From: Clostridiales bacterium
Lineage (GTDB): Bacteria; Bacillota; Clostridia; Peptostreptococcales; Anaerovoracaceae
Direction: 5' to 3'
Assembly (NCBI GenBank): GCA_022766365.1
Contig: JALENW010000039.1
Span: forward strand, 1 to 48,211
Length of the DNA: 48,211 nucleotides
The number at the start of each line of letters is the position of its first letter. Positions within the stretch are counted from its first letter, which is position 1. The translations under genes and the position numbers were made by a program. A model generated the notes under the pieces. That model searched no databases, was not told where the DNA came from, and worked only from the letters and a program-made list of their open reading frames with translations. Below, piece by piece: positions 34,065-43,144 of this stretch.

Positions 34065-35927
34065 TCAATGATCTTTGGTAATATTGTGCTTTTTCAACTT
34101 CTCGTAAAACCGGGATTTTGAAATGCCCAGAATGTGCATCGCTTTCGTTTTGTCGCCGCCATACCTTTCCAGTGTATCCTGGATAATTCGTTTTTCTTCC
34201 GACATAAGTCTGCTTTTCAGGCTTTGGTCGTCAAGATCTTGCGCACCCCTTGTATCTATAAGCAAATGCTCTCTGTATATCATATTTCCATCGCACAAAA
34301 CAATGGCTCTTTCTATGATGTTTTCAAGTTCTCTGACGTTACCGGGCCATTCGTACGATGACAGTGCATCCATTGCTTCATGAGAAAATTGCTTCTTCTT
34401 CATTCCGTAGCTTATGAGAAGATTTGAAAGGATTGAATTGGCAAGGAGTTTGATGTCGTTGTTGCGTTCTCTCAATGGAGGAATGTGTATAGGAAAAACA
34501 TTAATACGGTAAAACAGGTCTTGCCTGAAGTTACCATTTGCAACTTCTTCCGCCAGATCTCTGTTGGTGGCTGTAATAACTCTTACATTTACATCAATAG
34601 GCGTTGTTGAGCCGACTCTGTAGATGCGTTTGTACTGGAGGACGTTGAGGAGTTTAACCTGTATCTCCGGTGAAATTTCTCCGATTTCATCGAGGAAAAT
34701 CGTACCACCGTTGGCTTCCTCAAAATATCCGGACTTTCCTTGTCTGTTTGCTCCCGTGAAGGAGGACGGTGCATAACCGAATAACTCCGATTCTATGAGA
34801 GAAGGAGCGATTGCATTACAAGATACCATCACAAACGGAGCTTTTGGGTTCTTCATGTTGTGTATTTCTCTAGCTAGCCTTGATTTTCCTGTCCCGGAAT
34901 CGCCGGTAATGATAACATTGAAGTTGGTTGAGGCAGCCTTTCGAGCAAGTTCTTTGACTGCGAGCATTTTAGCGTCGGAACCGATTATATTGGGAAATGA
35001 ATCTTGATGGTTTGTAACTCCGATAGGGGAGTTCTTGTGTTTGGCTTCTATCGTTTTGTAGAAATTGTGAAAGATGTTCATTTTTTTTTCAACGGTGTCT
35101 CTATCCATAAGAAAGATATGTACGCCTTCATGGGAAGGGTTTTGTCTGTCTCGCAGCATAACAACCTGAAACCAACGTTTGAAAATTTCCATGGGCTGTT
35201 CAATATGATATCCGTGCTGACTTTCCAAGGTGGTTTCGAGTGATGATATGCATTGTCGACCACCTAGAATTTCAGATATCCCAACTCCGCTTGTGGGTAG
35301 AAGCTCCTTTTGCCCGGGAATATTCTTGCCGTAGAAGGATTTGCCCCTAAGAATTTCGCCGGCTTCTTCTCCTCTGAACCCGTAGCCTTTGCATTGGAAG
35401 AACTTTATCTCATGGGTGTTGCCATCAATGATTACCATATGACCGACACTTTCGATATACTCCATGGTAAAGAGCTTGTCATTTACACATATCATCATCT
35501 GATTTAAAGCCAAATCGATGGATGCTGAAATCTTTATATCGTTAGGCGTTGCAGAGATACTCATTAGATTTTTGGGCACATATGTGCGTAGGGACTTATA
35601 TACAGGTTTAAAGTTGCTTCTGAATTTTCCGATAAGCAGCAGGCTGTCACCTTTCCGGATCCGATTATCTTCAACACCCAGCAACTTCAGATCTGTCGGA
35701 GAGAGCATATCATCGTTTCCGAGATCGTTGTCAGCTAAAATCACGATGTCTTCGGGCTCGATTTTTCCATGGGGGTGACTCATTCCGTTTGGTAAGGTAA
35801 TTCCCAGCATTTCTTTAGCCGGGTCATTGATTATCTCTACGATTTTATCGTTATTGACGTAGATATAGCCCTGATCCAGGTTTGTATAAATATCGCTAAG
35901 GCTTTTTATGTGCTCCGAAATATTCAT
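34065..35927 (-). CDS. Sigma-54-dependent transcriptional activator
   Basis: This 620-residue bacterial enhancer-binding protein has a long N-terminal sensor part (about 1-310) with PAS-like segments. The AAA+ domain follows, with Walker A GDSGTGKS (about 343-350) and Walker B GGTIFLDEIGE, and arginine-finger blocks such as FRQDLFYRINVFPIHIPPLRER. A Fis-type helix-turn-helix ends the protein (GDKTKAMHILGISKSRFYEK). The sigma-54 contact loop reads SSFTGA instead of GAFTGA. AAGGAG precedes ATG 35927. Its position directly upstream of the -24/-12 promoter and operon indicates it controls them, probably in response to an amino acid. Confidence 0.93.
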   Translation of the reverse strand: MNISEHIKSLSDIYTNLDQGYIYVNNDKIVEIINDPAKEMLGITLPNGMSHPHGKIEPEDIVILADNDLGNDDMLSPTDLKLLGVEDNRIRKGDSLLLIGKFRSNFKPVYKSLRTYVPKNLMSISATPNDIKISASIDLALNQMMICVNDKLFTMEYIESVGHMVIIDGNTHEIKFFQCKGYGFRGEEAGEILRGKSFYGKNIPGQKELLPTSGVGISEILGGRQCISSLETTLESQHGYHIEQPMEIFKRWFQVVMLRDRQNPSHEGVHIFLMDRDTVEKKMNIFHNFYKTIEAKHKNSPIGVTNHQDSFPNIIGSDAKMLAVKELARKAASTNFNVIITGDSGTGKSRLAREIHNMKNPKAPFVMVSCNAIAPSLIESELFGYAPSSFTGANRQGKSGYFEEANGGTIFLDEIGEISPEIQVKLLNVLQYKRIYRVGSTTPIDVNVRVITATNRDLAEEVANGNFRQDLFYRINVFPIHIPPLRERNNDIKLLANSILSNLLISYGMKKKQFSHEAMDALSSYEWPGNVRELENIIERAIVLCDGNMIYREHLLIDTRGAQDLDDQSLKSRLMSEEKRIIQDTLERYGGDKTKAMHILGISKSRFYEKLKKHNITKDH

Positions 35928-36508
35928 TTATGTCTCCTTTATAAATATTGTTGCAATTTATGATTTTGTTTTTATTGACAGTTAAAAACCCTTTGCGTGG
36001 ATTGATAAAAATATGCAACATGGTTTTCATTATTAATATTATAGCAGAAAAGTCCTGAAATTGGGAATATTATATCAAAAACGGGAATTACGAACCACAA
36101 GTTGAAAGGGATAAAATTCTCAATAAAAATAAGTGTAGCAAGTAGAGAATGTTCTCTATCTGCTACACTTTTATGGTACTAAATAGCCTGAAGCAGGCTC
36201 ACAATCTAATTTTTAGTTTTCAAAATTGAATTTTATTTTTTCCTTTACCGCCCGCCATTTAACTATTAGCGTAATGCTATAATTGTATCTGAATGACGAT
36301 AATATGAGATAAAAATCTGATAATTCGATTTGATATATTATCTGTAAAGACAGAAAATTTAAATGATGTTTTCCCTCAAACTCCGCATAATTCAGCCAAT
36401 TCGGAGGGCTTGTATTTTGCATTATAACAAGCATGTTTGCTTGACTATCCAAACCTCTGGATATATACTATAAGTAGGAGTTTTATTTTTTGGTGAAAGA
36501 AGGTAAAA
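35928..36508. other. Gap with orphan bidirectional hairpin
   Basis: No gene is seen. The promoter region of the activator gene is at the left and the ribosome site of carD at the right. A long stem lies in the middle (see 36131-36170). Confidence 0.45.
36131..36170. terminator. Bidirectional terminator-like hairpin
   Basis: AAGTGTAGCA...GTAGAGAA pairs with TTCTCTA...TGCTACACTT across a 2-base centre, flanked by A-rich and T-rich sequence. It lies between divergent genes and so has no gene to terminate. Confidence 0.6.
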
Positions 36509-37003
36509 ATGTTTAAAATAGGTGACAGAATCTTATATCCAATGCACGGCGCGGGCAAAATCGAACGTATCGAACAGATAGAGGCACTGGGTGAACTCAG
36601 GGACTACTATGTGCTGAAACTGGCGGTCGGTAACCTGGATGTTATGGTGCCGATTTCTTCAAGTGAAGAGGTAGGGATTCGCCACATAATAGAAGAGGAA
36701 TATTTGCCGGAAGTGTATGAGGTTTTAAATGGGGAGTCATCTTCTATGCCTAGGAATTGGAACAGACGATACCGTGAGAACATGGAACTTCTGAAGTCGG
36801 GGGACATATTGAAAACGGCCCAGGTTGTCAGAAACCTTCTGCGAGTGGACAGAGTGAAGAAGTTGTCTACCGGGGAAAAAAAGATGCTCAAGAATGCAAG
36901 GCAGATTCTCGAGAGTGAGATTGTCCTGGTAGCGGGGATTTCTCCGGAAGAGGTTAGCGCGAAGGTAGAAAAGGAGATTTTTACCGATGAGTTCGGGGAA
37001 TGA
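36509..37003 (+). CDS. CarD/CdnL-family RNA polymerase-binding regulator
   Basis: This 164-residue protein has the CarD RNA-polymerase-interacting Tudor-like domain at the N-terminus (FKIGDRILYPMHGAGKIERI, 2-21) and a helical C-terminal half that in relatives contacts promoter DNA. By family it stabilises open promoter complexes. An AAGAAGG site precedes ATG 36509. It heads the plus-strand housekeeping run and lies 146 bases before the PIN/TRAM gene, as in many Firmicutes. Confidence 0.92.
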   Translation: MFKIGDRILYPMHGAGKIERIEQIEALGELRDYYVLKLAVGNLDVMVPISSSEEVGIRHIIEEEYLPEVYEVLNGESSSMPRNWNRRYRENMELLKSGDILKTAQVVRNLLRVDRVKKLSTGEKKMLKNARQILESEIVLVAGISPEEVSAKVEKEIFTDEFGE

Positions 37004-37149
37004 AGAGACTAAGCGGGGAAGCGACGGCCTGTTTAAATTTGAGAAGCAAGCTATTGACTTGTTGCTGTGGAATCAAAGGACCGTAAAGCTGTGGCTGCTT
37101 TAATCCGAAACGAATAAGTACATAGGGAAGGAGGCGTGAGACAGGAAAC

Positions 37150-38262
37150 ATGCTGAAAAAATTTTTAAGGGCGCTATTCACTATAGTAGGCGCCTTTGTA
37201 GGTTATGGGCTCTTCTTGGCGTCAATTCAGTTGATTCAGTATTCCGGCGTAAAGATTTTTGAAAAGTTTTCCTACACGGAGGTCTATACAGCCGGAGCAA
37301 TTTTCGCAATTATTTTCGCAATTATTTTCTTTAGATTGACACCACTTATCAGAAGAGGCAGCGTCAAAATGGCTGATAACATTGAGAGTGATCTGGCAGG
37401 AGTTTCGGCTAATACCATTGTGACCGGAACCGTGGGCCTTGTAATCGGCTTTTTGATTGCACTTTTGGTGAGCCAAATATACGTTGCCGTTATTGACGAC
37501 CAGTATCTTTATGCGGGGATAACTATTGCCACATATATGTTTTTTGGATATGTGGGAACCGTCGTTGCAAAGAGCAAGGGCAAAGAAATTCTGGACACAT
37601 TTATCGCTCCCAGGAAGGCTTTTGAGGAAAAGCTTTTTACAAGGGGCAAGAAGAAAGGTGATGGTGTACCGAAAATTCTGGATACAAGCGTGATAATCGA
37701 CGGACGAATAGCGGAGATTATGAAAACCGGCTTCATAGAAGGTCAAATCGTGATTCCAGAGTTCGTTCTTGTGGAACTCAGGCACATTGCAGATTCATCG
37801 GATTCTCTCAAGAGAGTCAGGGGACGCAGAGGTCTGGATATTCTGAACAAAATACAGATGGAATATGGAATCGAAATTTACAATACTGATTCCGAGAAGT
37901 CCATCAAGGAAATCCCCGAGGTGGACGTGAAGCTGCTTAAGCTTGCCCAGATTTTGGGGGGCAAGGTTGTCACTAACGATTTCAATTTAAACAAGGTTGC
38001 GGCTATAAATGGAGTGGAAGTTCTGAATATCAATGAGCTTGCAAATACTTTAAAACCCGTGGTAATTCCGGGAGAAGATATGACTGTCAGTCTGGTAAAG
38101 CAAGGGAAAGACAGCAGTCAGGCCATTGGATACTTAGATGATGGAACGATGATAGTGGTAGAGGATGGAAGACCGAAGATAGGAAAGACGGTTGAAATCG
38201 GTGTGACCAGTGTGTTGCAAACATCAGCAGGCAGAATGATTTTCGGACGTCTGAAGAAGTGA
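37150..38262 (+). CDS. PIN/TRAM-domain membrane protein (YacL type)
   Basis: This 370-residue protein begins with four hydrophobic segments (about 8-30, 45-65, 92-115 and 120-140). A PIN nuclease domain follows (ILDTSVIIDGRIAEI, about 176-190; acidic residues further on, with VTNDFNLNKVA). A C-terminal TRAM domain completes it (about 300-365). The function is not settled; the PIN acidic residues imply RNA cleavage at the membrane. It precedes ispDF by 30 bases, the same order as yacL-ispD-ispF in Bacillus. Confidence 0.92.
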   Translation: MLKKFLRALFTIVGAFVGYGLFLASIQLIQYSGVKIFEKFSYTEVYTAGAIFAIIFAIIFFRLTPLIRRGSVKMADNIESDLAGVSANTIVTGTVGLVIGFLIALLVSQIYVAVIDDQYLYAGITIATYMFFGYVGTVVAKSKGKEILDTFIAPRKAFEEKLFTRGKKKGDGVPKILDTSVIIDGRIAEIMKTGFIEGQIVIPEFVLVELRHIADSSDSLKRVRGRRGLDILNKIQMEYGIEIYNTDSEKSIKEIPEVDVKLLKLAQILGGKVVTNDFNLNKVAAINGVEVLNINELANTLKPVVIPGEDMTVSLVKQGKDSSQAIGYLDDGTMIVVEDGRPKIGKTVEIGVTSVLQTSAGRMIFGRLKK

Positions 38263-38292
38263 GCAATAACTTGAAATTTGGAGTGGTGCTTG

Positions 38293-39468
38293 ATGTTCAA
38301 GGAAAAAACAGTAATTTTACTTATCGCTGCAGCAGGTAGCGGAATACGACTTGGAGGGGGAATCCCCAAACAATTCATAACAATGGAAGGTTTGGGAGGA
38401 CTGTCTCCGTTACAAAGATCACTCATTACAGCCGGGATGATCAGGGAAATTGATAGAATAATAGTTGTTATTAACTCGGAATATATGGATTTGGCTAAAG
38501 AACAGATATCCGAACTTAAAATCGGGAAAGCAAATGTGGAAGTGATCCCCGGAGGAGAAACTCGGCAGGATAGTGTAGCAAGAGGAATTAGATACGGCCT
38601 GGCCGGAGAGGGCAGCCCATGTAAGCCGGAGGATACCCTGGTGCTTGTTCATGATGCGGCAAGACCAAAGGCCTCGGTTGATTTATATAACAGGGTCCTC
38701 AGGAGGGCAGCAGAGGATGGGGCTGCGGTACCCGGAGTTAATGTGAAGGATACCATAAGGCATACGGAGAAAGGAACTCTGGACAGAAGCAAGCTCCTGA
38801 GTGTGCAAACTCCACAGGGATTTTGGGGAAAACTTTTGCTCGACGCTGTAGAGTATGCGGAAGATACATGTTTCGAGGCAACTGATGAAGGCAGCCTTGT
38901 GGATCACTATGGACATAAGGTCGCGACGGTTTTGGGATCCAATTCGAATTCAAAGATTACGAACCCCGAGGACGTCGGCAAGAATCTTTGTATTGGAACA
39001 GGATATGATGTTCACGCTTTTGGAGAAGGAAGAAAACTTATCTTGGGAGGGGTGGAGATACCCTGGGACAAGGGTCTGGTAGGGCATTCAGATGCCGATG
39101 TTCTGATACATGCCTTCATGGACGGAATTCTCGGCGCTATAGGTGAGGGTGACATAGGACTGCTTTTTCCTGACAGCGATGCTAAATATAGCGGCGTTTC
39201 CAGTTTGGAGCTTTTAAAAGATGTGGAAGCATTAATGAAAAAGAAATTTTACTCTCTGGAGAATGCCGATATCACGGTGGTTTGCCAGGAACCAAAAATA
39301 AGACCATTTGTTGACAGAATGGAAGAGAACCTCATGGCGATAATCCCGGCAAGGTATGGTATAAATATAAAGGGTACGACTACGGAGAGATTAGGATTTG
39401 AAGGTCGGGGGGAAGGTATTGCAGTACAGGCAACTGTTTTGTTATCGAAGATGACTTGGGGTGAATAA
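38293..39468 (+). CDS. ispDF: Bifunctional IspD/IspF of the MEP isoprenoid pathway
   Basis: This 391-residue fusion catalyses two non-consecutive steps of the MEP pathway: CTP-dependent formation of CDP-methylerythritol (IspD) and cyclisation to methylerythritol cyclodiphosphate (IspF). IspD spans about 1-225 with [18 protein letters not shown] and VLVHDAARP. IspF spans about 232-391 with [29 protein letters not shown] and [16 protein letters not shown] 38293 with GGAGTGG is chosen over an in-frame TTG at 38278. Bacillus encodes these as two adjacent genes. Confidence 0.94.
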   Translation: MFKEKTVILLIAAAGSGIRLGGGIPKQFITMEGLGGLSPLQRSLITAGMIREIDRIIVVINSEYMDLAKEQISELKIGKANVEVIPGGETRQDSVARGIRYGLAGEGSPCKPEDTLVLVHDAARPKASVDLYNRVLRRAAEDGAAVPGVNVKDTIRHTEKGTLDRSKLLSVQTPQGFWGKLLLDAVEYAEDTCFEATDEGSLVDHYGHKVATVLGSNSNSKITNPEDVGKNLCIGTGYDVHAFGEGRKLILGGVEIPWDKGLVGHSDADVLIHAFMDGILGAIGEGDIGLLFPDSDAKYSGVSSLELLKDVEALMKKKFYSLENADITVVCQEPKIRPFVDRMEENLMAIIPARYGINIKGTTTERLGFEGRGEGIAVQATVLLSKMTWGE

Positions 39469-39503
39469 GGACACAACATTTTAAATGATTAAGGAGAACA
39501 TAT

Positions 39504-41261
39504 ATGAGATTATCGGAAATGCATTTGAAAACCTTGAGAGAGGTACCGAGCGAGGCCGAACTTCCAAGCCATATATTACTTTTGCGTACGGGTATGATTC
39601 GGAAACTCGTATCGGGAGTTTATGGTTTTATGAATATGGGCTATAGATCTGTAAGAAAAATTGAGAAAATCATAAGAGAGGAAATGGACGCAAAGGGTGG
39701 TCAGGAGATTTTAATGTCTGCGATTCAGCCTGCAGAGCTTTGGGAAGAGTCAGGGAGATGGTATGCATATGGGCCTGAGCTTTGGAGACTTAAAGACAGA
39801 AACGGCAGGGAATTTTGCCTTGGCCCTACTCATGAGGAAATTTTTACTGATATCGCAAGGGCAGACATCACTTCCCACAGACAGTTGCCTGTAAACCTCT
39901 ATCAGATTCAAACCAAATATAGAGATGAGGCAAGACCCAGGTTCGGCCTTATGAGGAGCCGTGAGTTCATAATGAAGGATGCATATTCATTTGATAAAGA
40001 TGAAGAAGGGTTGAATGCCAGCTATCGGAAGATGTTCAAGGCTTATGAGAATATTTTTACAAGGTGCGGTTTGAAGTTCAGACCTGTTGAAGCGGACAGC
40101 GGTGCCATAGGAGGCAGCAATTCCCACGAGTTCACAGCTATTTCTGAGGTAGGCGAAAGTGAGATTGCTTACTGTGAGAAATGTAATATGGCGGCGACTC
40201 TAGAGAGAGCCGGAGCTGTTGATTCTCCTCCTACCGGCAATGAAGAGGATTTTCTTCCTATGGAAGATATCATCACCCCGGGAACCAAGACTATTGAAGA
40301 TGTGGCGGAATATCTGGGAATAACACCGGACAAAACCATGAAAGCCCTTCTTTTTGTAACATATGACGAAGATGGCAGGGAGGATAAATATGTGGCGGCT
40401 TTCGTAAGAGGTGACAGAGAACTGAATATGACAAAGCTCATAAATGCTCTTGGGATCCCTGAACATGCAATAGAATTTGCGGACGAAAAGAAGATGGCGG
40501 AAATTACCGGGTCTGTCGGAGGGTTTACAGGTCCTGTAGGGCTTCATGATTGTCTCATCGTTTGTGACAGCGAGTTGACGGGACAGGTGAACCTTGTGGC
40601 AGGAGCAAACAAAGAAAACTATCATAGAAAGAATGTAAACTACGGCAGAGATTACAAAGCCGATATAGTCGTTGATCTAAAAACTCTCAAGGAGGGAGAC
40701 CCTTGTCCGGAGTGCGGGAACCCTGTGAAGGTTGCAAGGGGTATCGAAGTTGGACAGGTGTTCAAGCTTGGAACGAAGTATTCCGAAGCGATGGGGGCCA
40801 ACTATAAGGATGAAAATCAGCTGGAGAAGCCGATATATATGGGTTGTTACGGTATTGGAGTTACAAGGACTCTGGCGGCAGTGGTTGAACAACATCACGA
40901 TAAAGACGGAATAATTTGGCCTATGTCGATTGCACCGTATCACTGCATCATAACTTTGGTTAACTCTAAAGATGAAGCACAATGCAGCCTTGCTGAGCAG
41001 ATTTACGAGAGTCTTCTAAATCTCGGTGTTGAGGTCCTTTTGGACGATCGTAAAGAGAGACCGGGTGTAAAGTTTAAAGATGCAGATTTGCTTGGAATTC
41101 CCATTAGAATTACAGTTGGGAAACTTGCTGCTGACAGACAGGTAGAATACAAATTGAGACGTGATGACATTAAGACGGTTCTGTCTGCGGAAGAGGCTAT
41201 CGCCGGTGCAGCGCAGCTGGTAAATGAAGAATCTGACGGCAGATGTTTTTTGACGGCTTAA
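39504..41261 (+). CDS. proS: Prolyl-tRNA synthetase, bacterial type
   Basis: This 585-residue class II synthetase charges tRNA-Pro. The catalytic core opens with LRTGMIRKLVSGVYGF and motif 2 (TKYRDEARPRFGLMRSREF, about 135-153). A YbaK-like editing insertion lies between motifs 2 and 3 (about 230-390; KTMKALLFVTYDEDG, GFTGPVGL). Motif 3 contains YGIGVTRTLAAVVEQHHD, and the anticodon domain ends the protein. AAGGAG precedes ATG 39504. No T-box leader is visible in the 35-base gap after ispDF. Confidence 0.96.
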   Translation: MRLSEMHLKTLREVPSEAELPSHILLLRTGMIRKLVSGVYGFMNMGYRSVRKIEKIIREEMDAKGGQEILMSAIQPAELWEESGRWYAYGPELWRLKDRNGREFCLGPTHEEIFTDIARADITSHRQLPVNLYQIQTKYRDEARPRFGLMRSREFIMKDAYSFDKDEEGLNASYRKMFKAYENIFTRCGLKFRPVEADSGAIGGSNSHEFTAISEVGESEIAYCEKCNMAATLERAGAVDSPPTGNEEDFLPMEDIITPGTKTIEDVAEYLGITPDKTMKALLFVTYDEDGREDKYVAAFVRGDRELNMTKLINALGIPEHAIEFADEKKMAEITGSVGGFTGPVGLHDCLIVCDSELTGQVNLVAGANKENYHRKNVNYGRDYKADIVVDLKTLKEGDPCPECGNPVKVARGIEVGQVFKLGTKYSEAMGANYKDENQLEKPIYMGCYGIGVTRTLAAVVEQHHDKDGIIWPMSIAPYHCIITLVNSKDEAQCSLAEQIYESLLNLGVEVLLDDRKERPGVKFKDADLLGIPIRITVGKLAADRQVEYKLRRDDIKTVLSAEEAIAGAAQLVNEESDGRCFLTA

Positions 41262-41264
41262 TAA

Positions 41265-41993
41265 ATGATTACTAAAGGTAATGGACAGAATGAAGACTTT
41301 GATAACAGTCACGGGTGCGAAAATGAAGCCGGGCTCTATATCAAACTTTTTCTAACGTTCTTGAAACTCGGACTTTTCACCATAGGCGGCGGAATGGCTA
41401 TGATTCCACTGCTAAAAGATGAAATGGTCAATAAGAAAGGGTGGTTGTCCGAAGATGAGATGCTCGACTGCCTGAGTGTAAGCCAAGGACTCCCGGGTGT
41501 CATAGCTGTTAATATGGCAACTTATATAGGCTATAGGAAGAAAGGCCCCTTGGGCTCTCTTCTGTCTACTATAGGAGTTATACTTCCGAGTTTTATTGCC
41601 ATCATCCTGGTTATAGAAATCTTGGAGCAGGTATCTGCCAGTCCTTATGTCAGTGGTGCCATTGCCGGGATCAAAGCGGTGGCAACGGCATTGATTCTGG
41701 TGGCGACATATCAGGTGGGTCGTCAGGCTCTCAGGACACCGTTGCACTTTATCATGGCAGCTGCAACCCTTATAGCAGTGGGTATACTGAGCATGAACGC
41801 AGTTTATGCAATACTGGCCGGATGTGGGATAGGTATAGTATCAACCTTTCTAAAACCGACGGAAACAAAAAATACCACTTCGGGAGAGAAAGCAAATATG
41901 AACAGCGGAGGGAAAAAGGTGACTGATATCAAAGAAGGATTGCCTGATCAGACAGGTGATGAGGAGGAACAAGATGGTAACAACATGGATTAA
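41265..41993 (+). CDS. chrA: Chromate transporter family protein, half 1
   Basis: This 242-residue membrane protein is one half of a split CHR-family transporter. The signature is LFTIGGGMAMIPLLKDEMV (about 36-54), then SVSQGLPGVIAVNMATYIGYR. Chromate export is known for some two-domain members, but many short forms in anaerobes have no proven substrate. The last 45 residues form a polar tail (GEKANMNSGGKK...DEEEQDG) that is unusual. The gene begins 3 bases after proS and overlaps the second half by 20 bases. Confidence 0.88.
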   Translation: MITKGNGQNEDFDNSHGCENEAGLYIKLFLTFLKLGLFTIGGGMAMIPLLKDEMVNKKGWLSEDEMLDCLSVSQGLPGVIAVNMATYIGYRKKGPLGSLLSTIGVILPSFIAIILVIEILEQVSASPYVSGAIAGIKAVATALILVATYQVGRQALRTPLHFIMAAATLIAVGILSMNAVYAILAGCGIGIVSTFLKPTETKNTTSGEKANMNSGGKKVTDIKEGLPDQTGDEEEQDGNNMD

Positions 41994-42504
41994 TCTGTTT
42001 CTCTCCTTTGGGAAAATAGGCCTCTTCGGATTCGGTGGAGGTCTTGCGATGCTACCGATTATATTCCAGACTGCACGAGTATTTGGCATTGATGAACCTG
42101 GAGAATTCGGCAACTTGGTTGCAATTTCCCAGGTAACCCCCGGGCCTTTGGCAATTAACGCCGCAACTTATGTGGGATATTACACAGACGGTTTACCGGG
42201 AGCATTAGCGGCTACAATCGGAGTGGCAATTCCCTCTTTCGTCATGGTCATGGTAGTCAGCTATTTTGTGGAGAAATTCAAAAATAGCAAAATCGTGGCA
42301 GGAACCCTTGCAGGTGTCAGACCTGTAACAGTGGGGCTTGTAGGAGCGGCCGGGTACTTTATGCTGAGTGCAATGGCAAGTGACCGGAACCTGATTTCCG
42401 TCGGCATACTCTTCGGGACTCTTCTGCTTTCAGGGAAATGGAAGATAAATCCCTTCCTGCTGATTGGAATTGCGGGAGTTATGGGAGCGTTCCTCATAAG
42501 ATGA
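41974..42504 (+). CDS. chrA: Chromate transporter family protein, half 2
   Basis: This 176-residue membrane protein is the second half of the split CHR transporter, with LFGFGGGLAMLPIIFQ (about 16-31) and SQVTPGPLAINAATYVGYY. GAGGAGG, located inside the first gene, precedes ATG 41974; an in-frame GTG at 41956 is less likely. The pair probably works as a heterodimer with opposite membrane topology, as shown for other short CHR pairs. The substrate is unproven. Confidence 0.88.
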   Translation: MVTTWINLFLSFGKIGLFGFGGGLAMLPIIFQTARVFGIDEPGEFGNLVAISQVTPGPLAINAATYVGYYTDGLPGALAATIGVAIPSFVMVMVVSYFVEKFKNSKIVAGTLAGVRPVTVGLVGAAGYFMLSAMASDRNLISVGILFGTLLLSGKWKINPFLLIGIAGVMGAFLIR

Positions 42505-42564
42505 GCGTTTTGAGAATAGAAGAATAGTGTGAAGTAATTAACCGAAACGAAAGGAAAAGAAGAT

Positions 42565-43044
42565 ATGAAAAAAGTGATAATCGAGATGGCAGACGGAGGA
42601 GTTATGAAGGGTGAATTATACGATGATATTGCACCTATTTCCGTCGAAAACTTCGAGAAGCTGGCAAATGAGAAATTCTACGATGGCTTGACATTTCACC
42701 GGGTTATCCCCGGGTTTATGATACAGGGCGGTTGTCCACAGGGGAATGGAATGGGTGGCCCGGGATATACTATCAAGGGTGAATTTGCCCAAAACGGAGT
42801 ACAAAACGACTTGAAACATACAGAGGGTGTACTTTCTATGGCAAGAGCGATGGATCCGAATTCAGCAGGTTCGCAGTTTTTTATCATGGTGGCTGATGCA
42901 CCTCATCTTGATGGAGGCTATGCTGCATTCGGTAAGATTACTGAGGGAATGAATGAGGCTCAGAAAATTGCAGCCGTGCCGCGAAATGCCATGGATAAAC
43001 CGCATGAAGATGTTGTAATTAAGAGCATAAGAGTGACAGATTAG
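42565..43044 (+). CDS. Cyclophilin-type peptidyl-prolyl isomerase
   Basis: This 159-residue cytoplasmic protein speeds cis-trans isomerisation of Xaa-Pro bonds during folding. The active-site strand is FHRVIPGFMIQGG (about 44-56, with the catalytic Arg), followed by SMARAMDPNSAGSQFFI (about 92-108) and the DGGYAAFGK loop. There is no signal peptide. AAAGGAAAAG precedes ATG 42565. It lies between the chrA pair and cysE with no functional link apparent. Confidence 0.95.
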   Translation: MKKVIIEMADGGVMKGELYDDIAPISVENFEKLANEKFYDGLTFHRVIPGFMIQGGCPQGNGMGGPGYTIKGEFAQNGVQNDLKHTEGVLSMARAMDPNSAGSQFFIMVADAPHLDGGYAAFGKITEGMNEAQKIAAVPRNAMDKPHEDVVIKSIRVTD

Positions 43045-43076
43045 GGTATAGGACTATTAGATTTCAGGAGGTAATC

Positions 43077-43144
43077 ATGCTATCCGGAGTGTTATGATAA
43101 ACAGCACGGAATATGGAGGCAAAGGGAACGCGGAGATAAGATGA
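43077..43144 (+). CDS. Two overlapping mini-ORFs upstream of cysE
   Basis: AGGAGG with ideal spacing precedes ATG 43077, which encodes MLSGVL and stops at 43097. Its TGA overlaps a second ATG (43094) that encodes a 16-residue peptide, [16 protein letters not shown], whose TGA at 43144 overlaps the cysE ATG. The best ribosome site of the region therefore serves the first peptide, and translation may pass through both to cysE. Neither peptide contains Cys or Ser-rich runs that would suggest a classical attenuator. This is a possible leader-peptide chain, not shown to be real. Confidence 0.35.

Noticed and set aside
36213-36452. Open frame of 79 codons on the minus strand
   Set aside because: AT-rich gap sequence without ribosome site or motif.
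41265-42504. Frameshifted single chrA gene
   Set aside because: Each half has its own start, the second with a good ribosome site, and short paired CHR genes are normal in bacteria.
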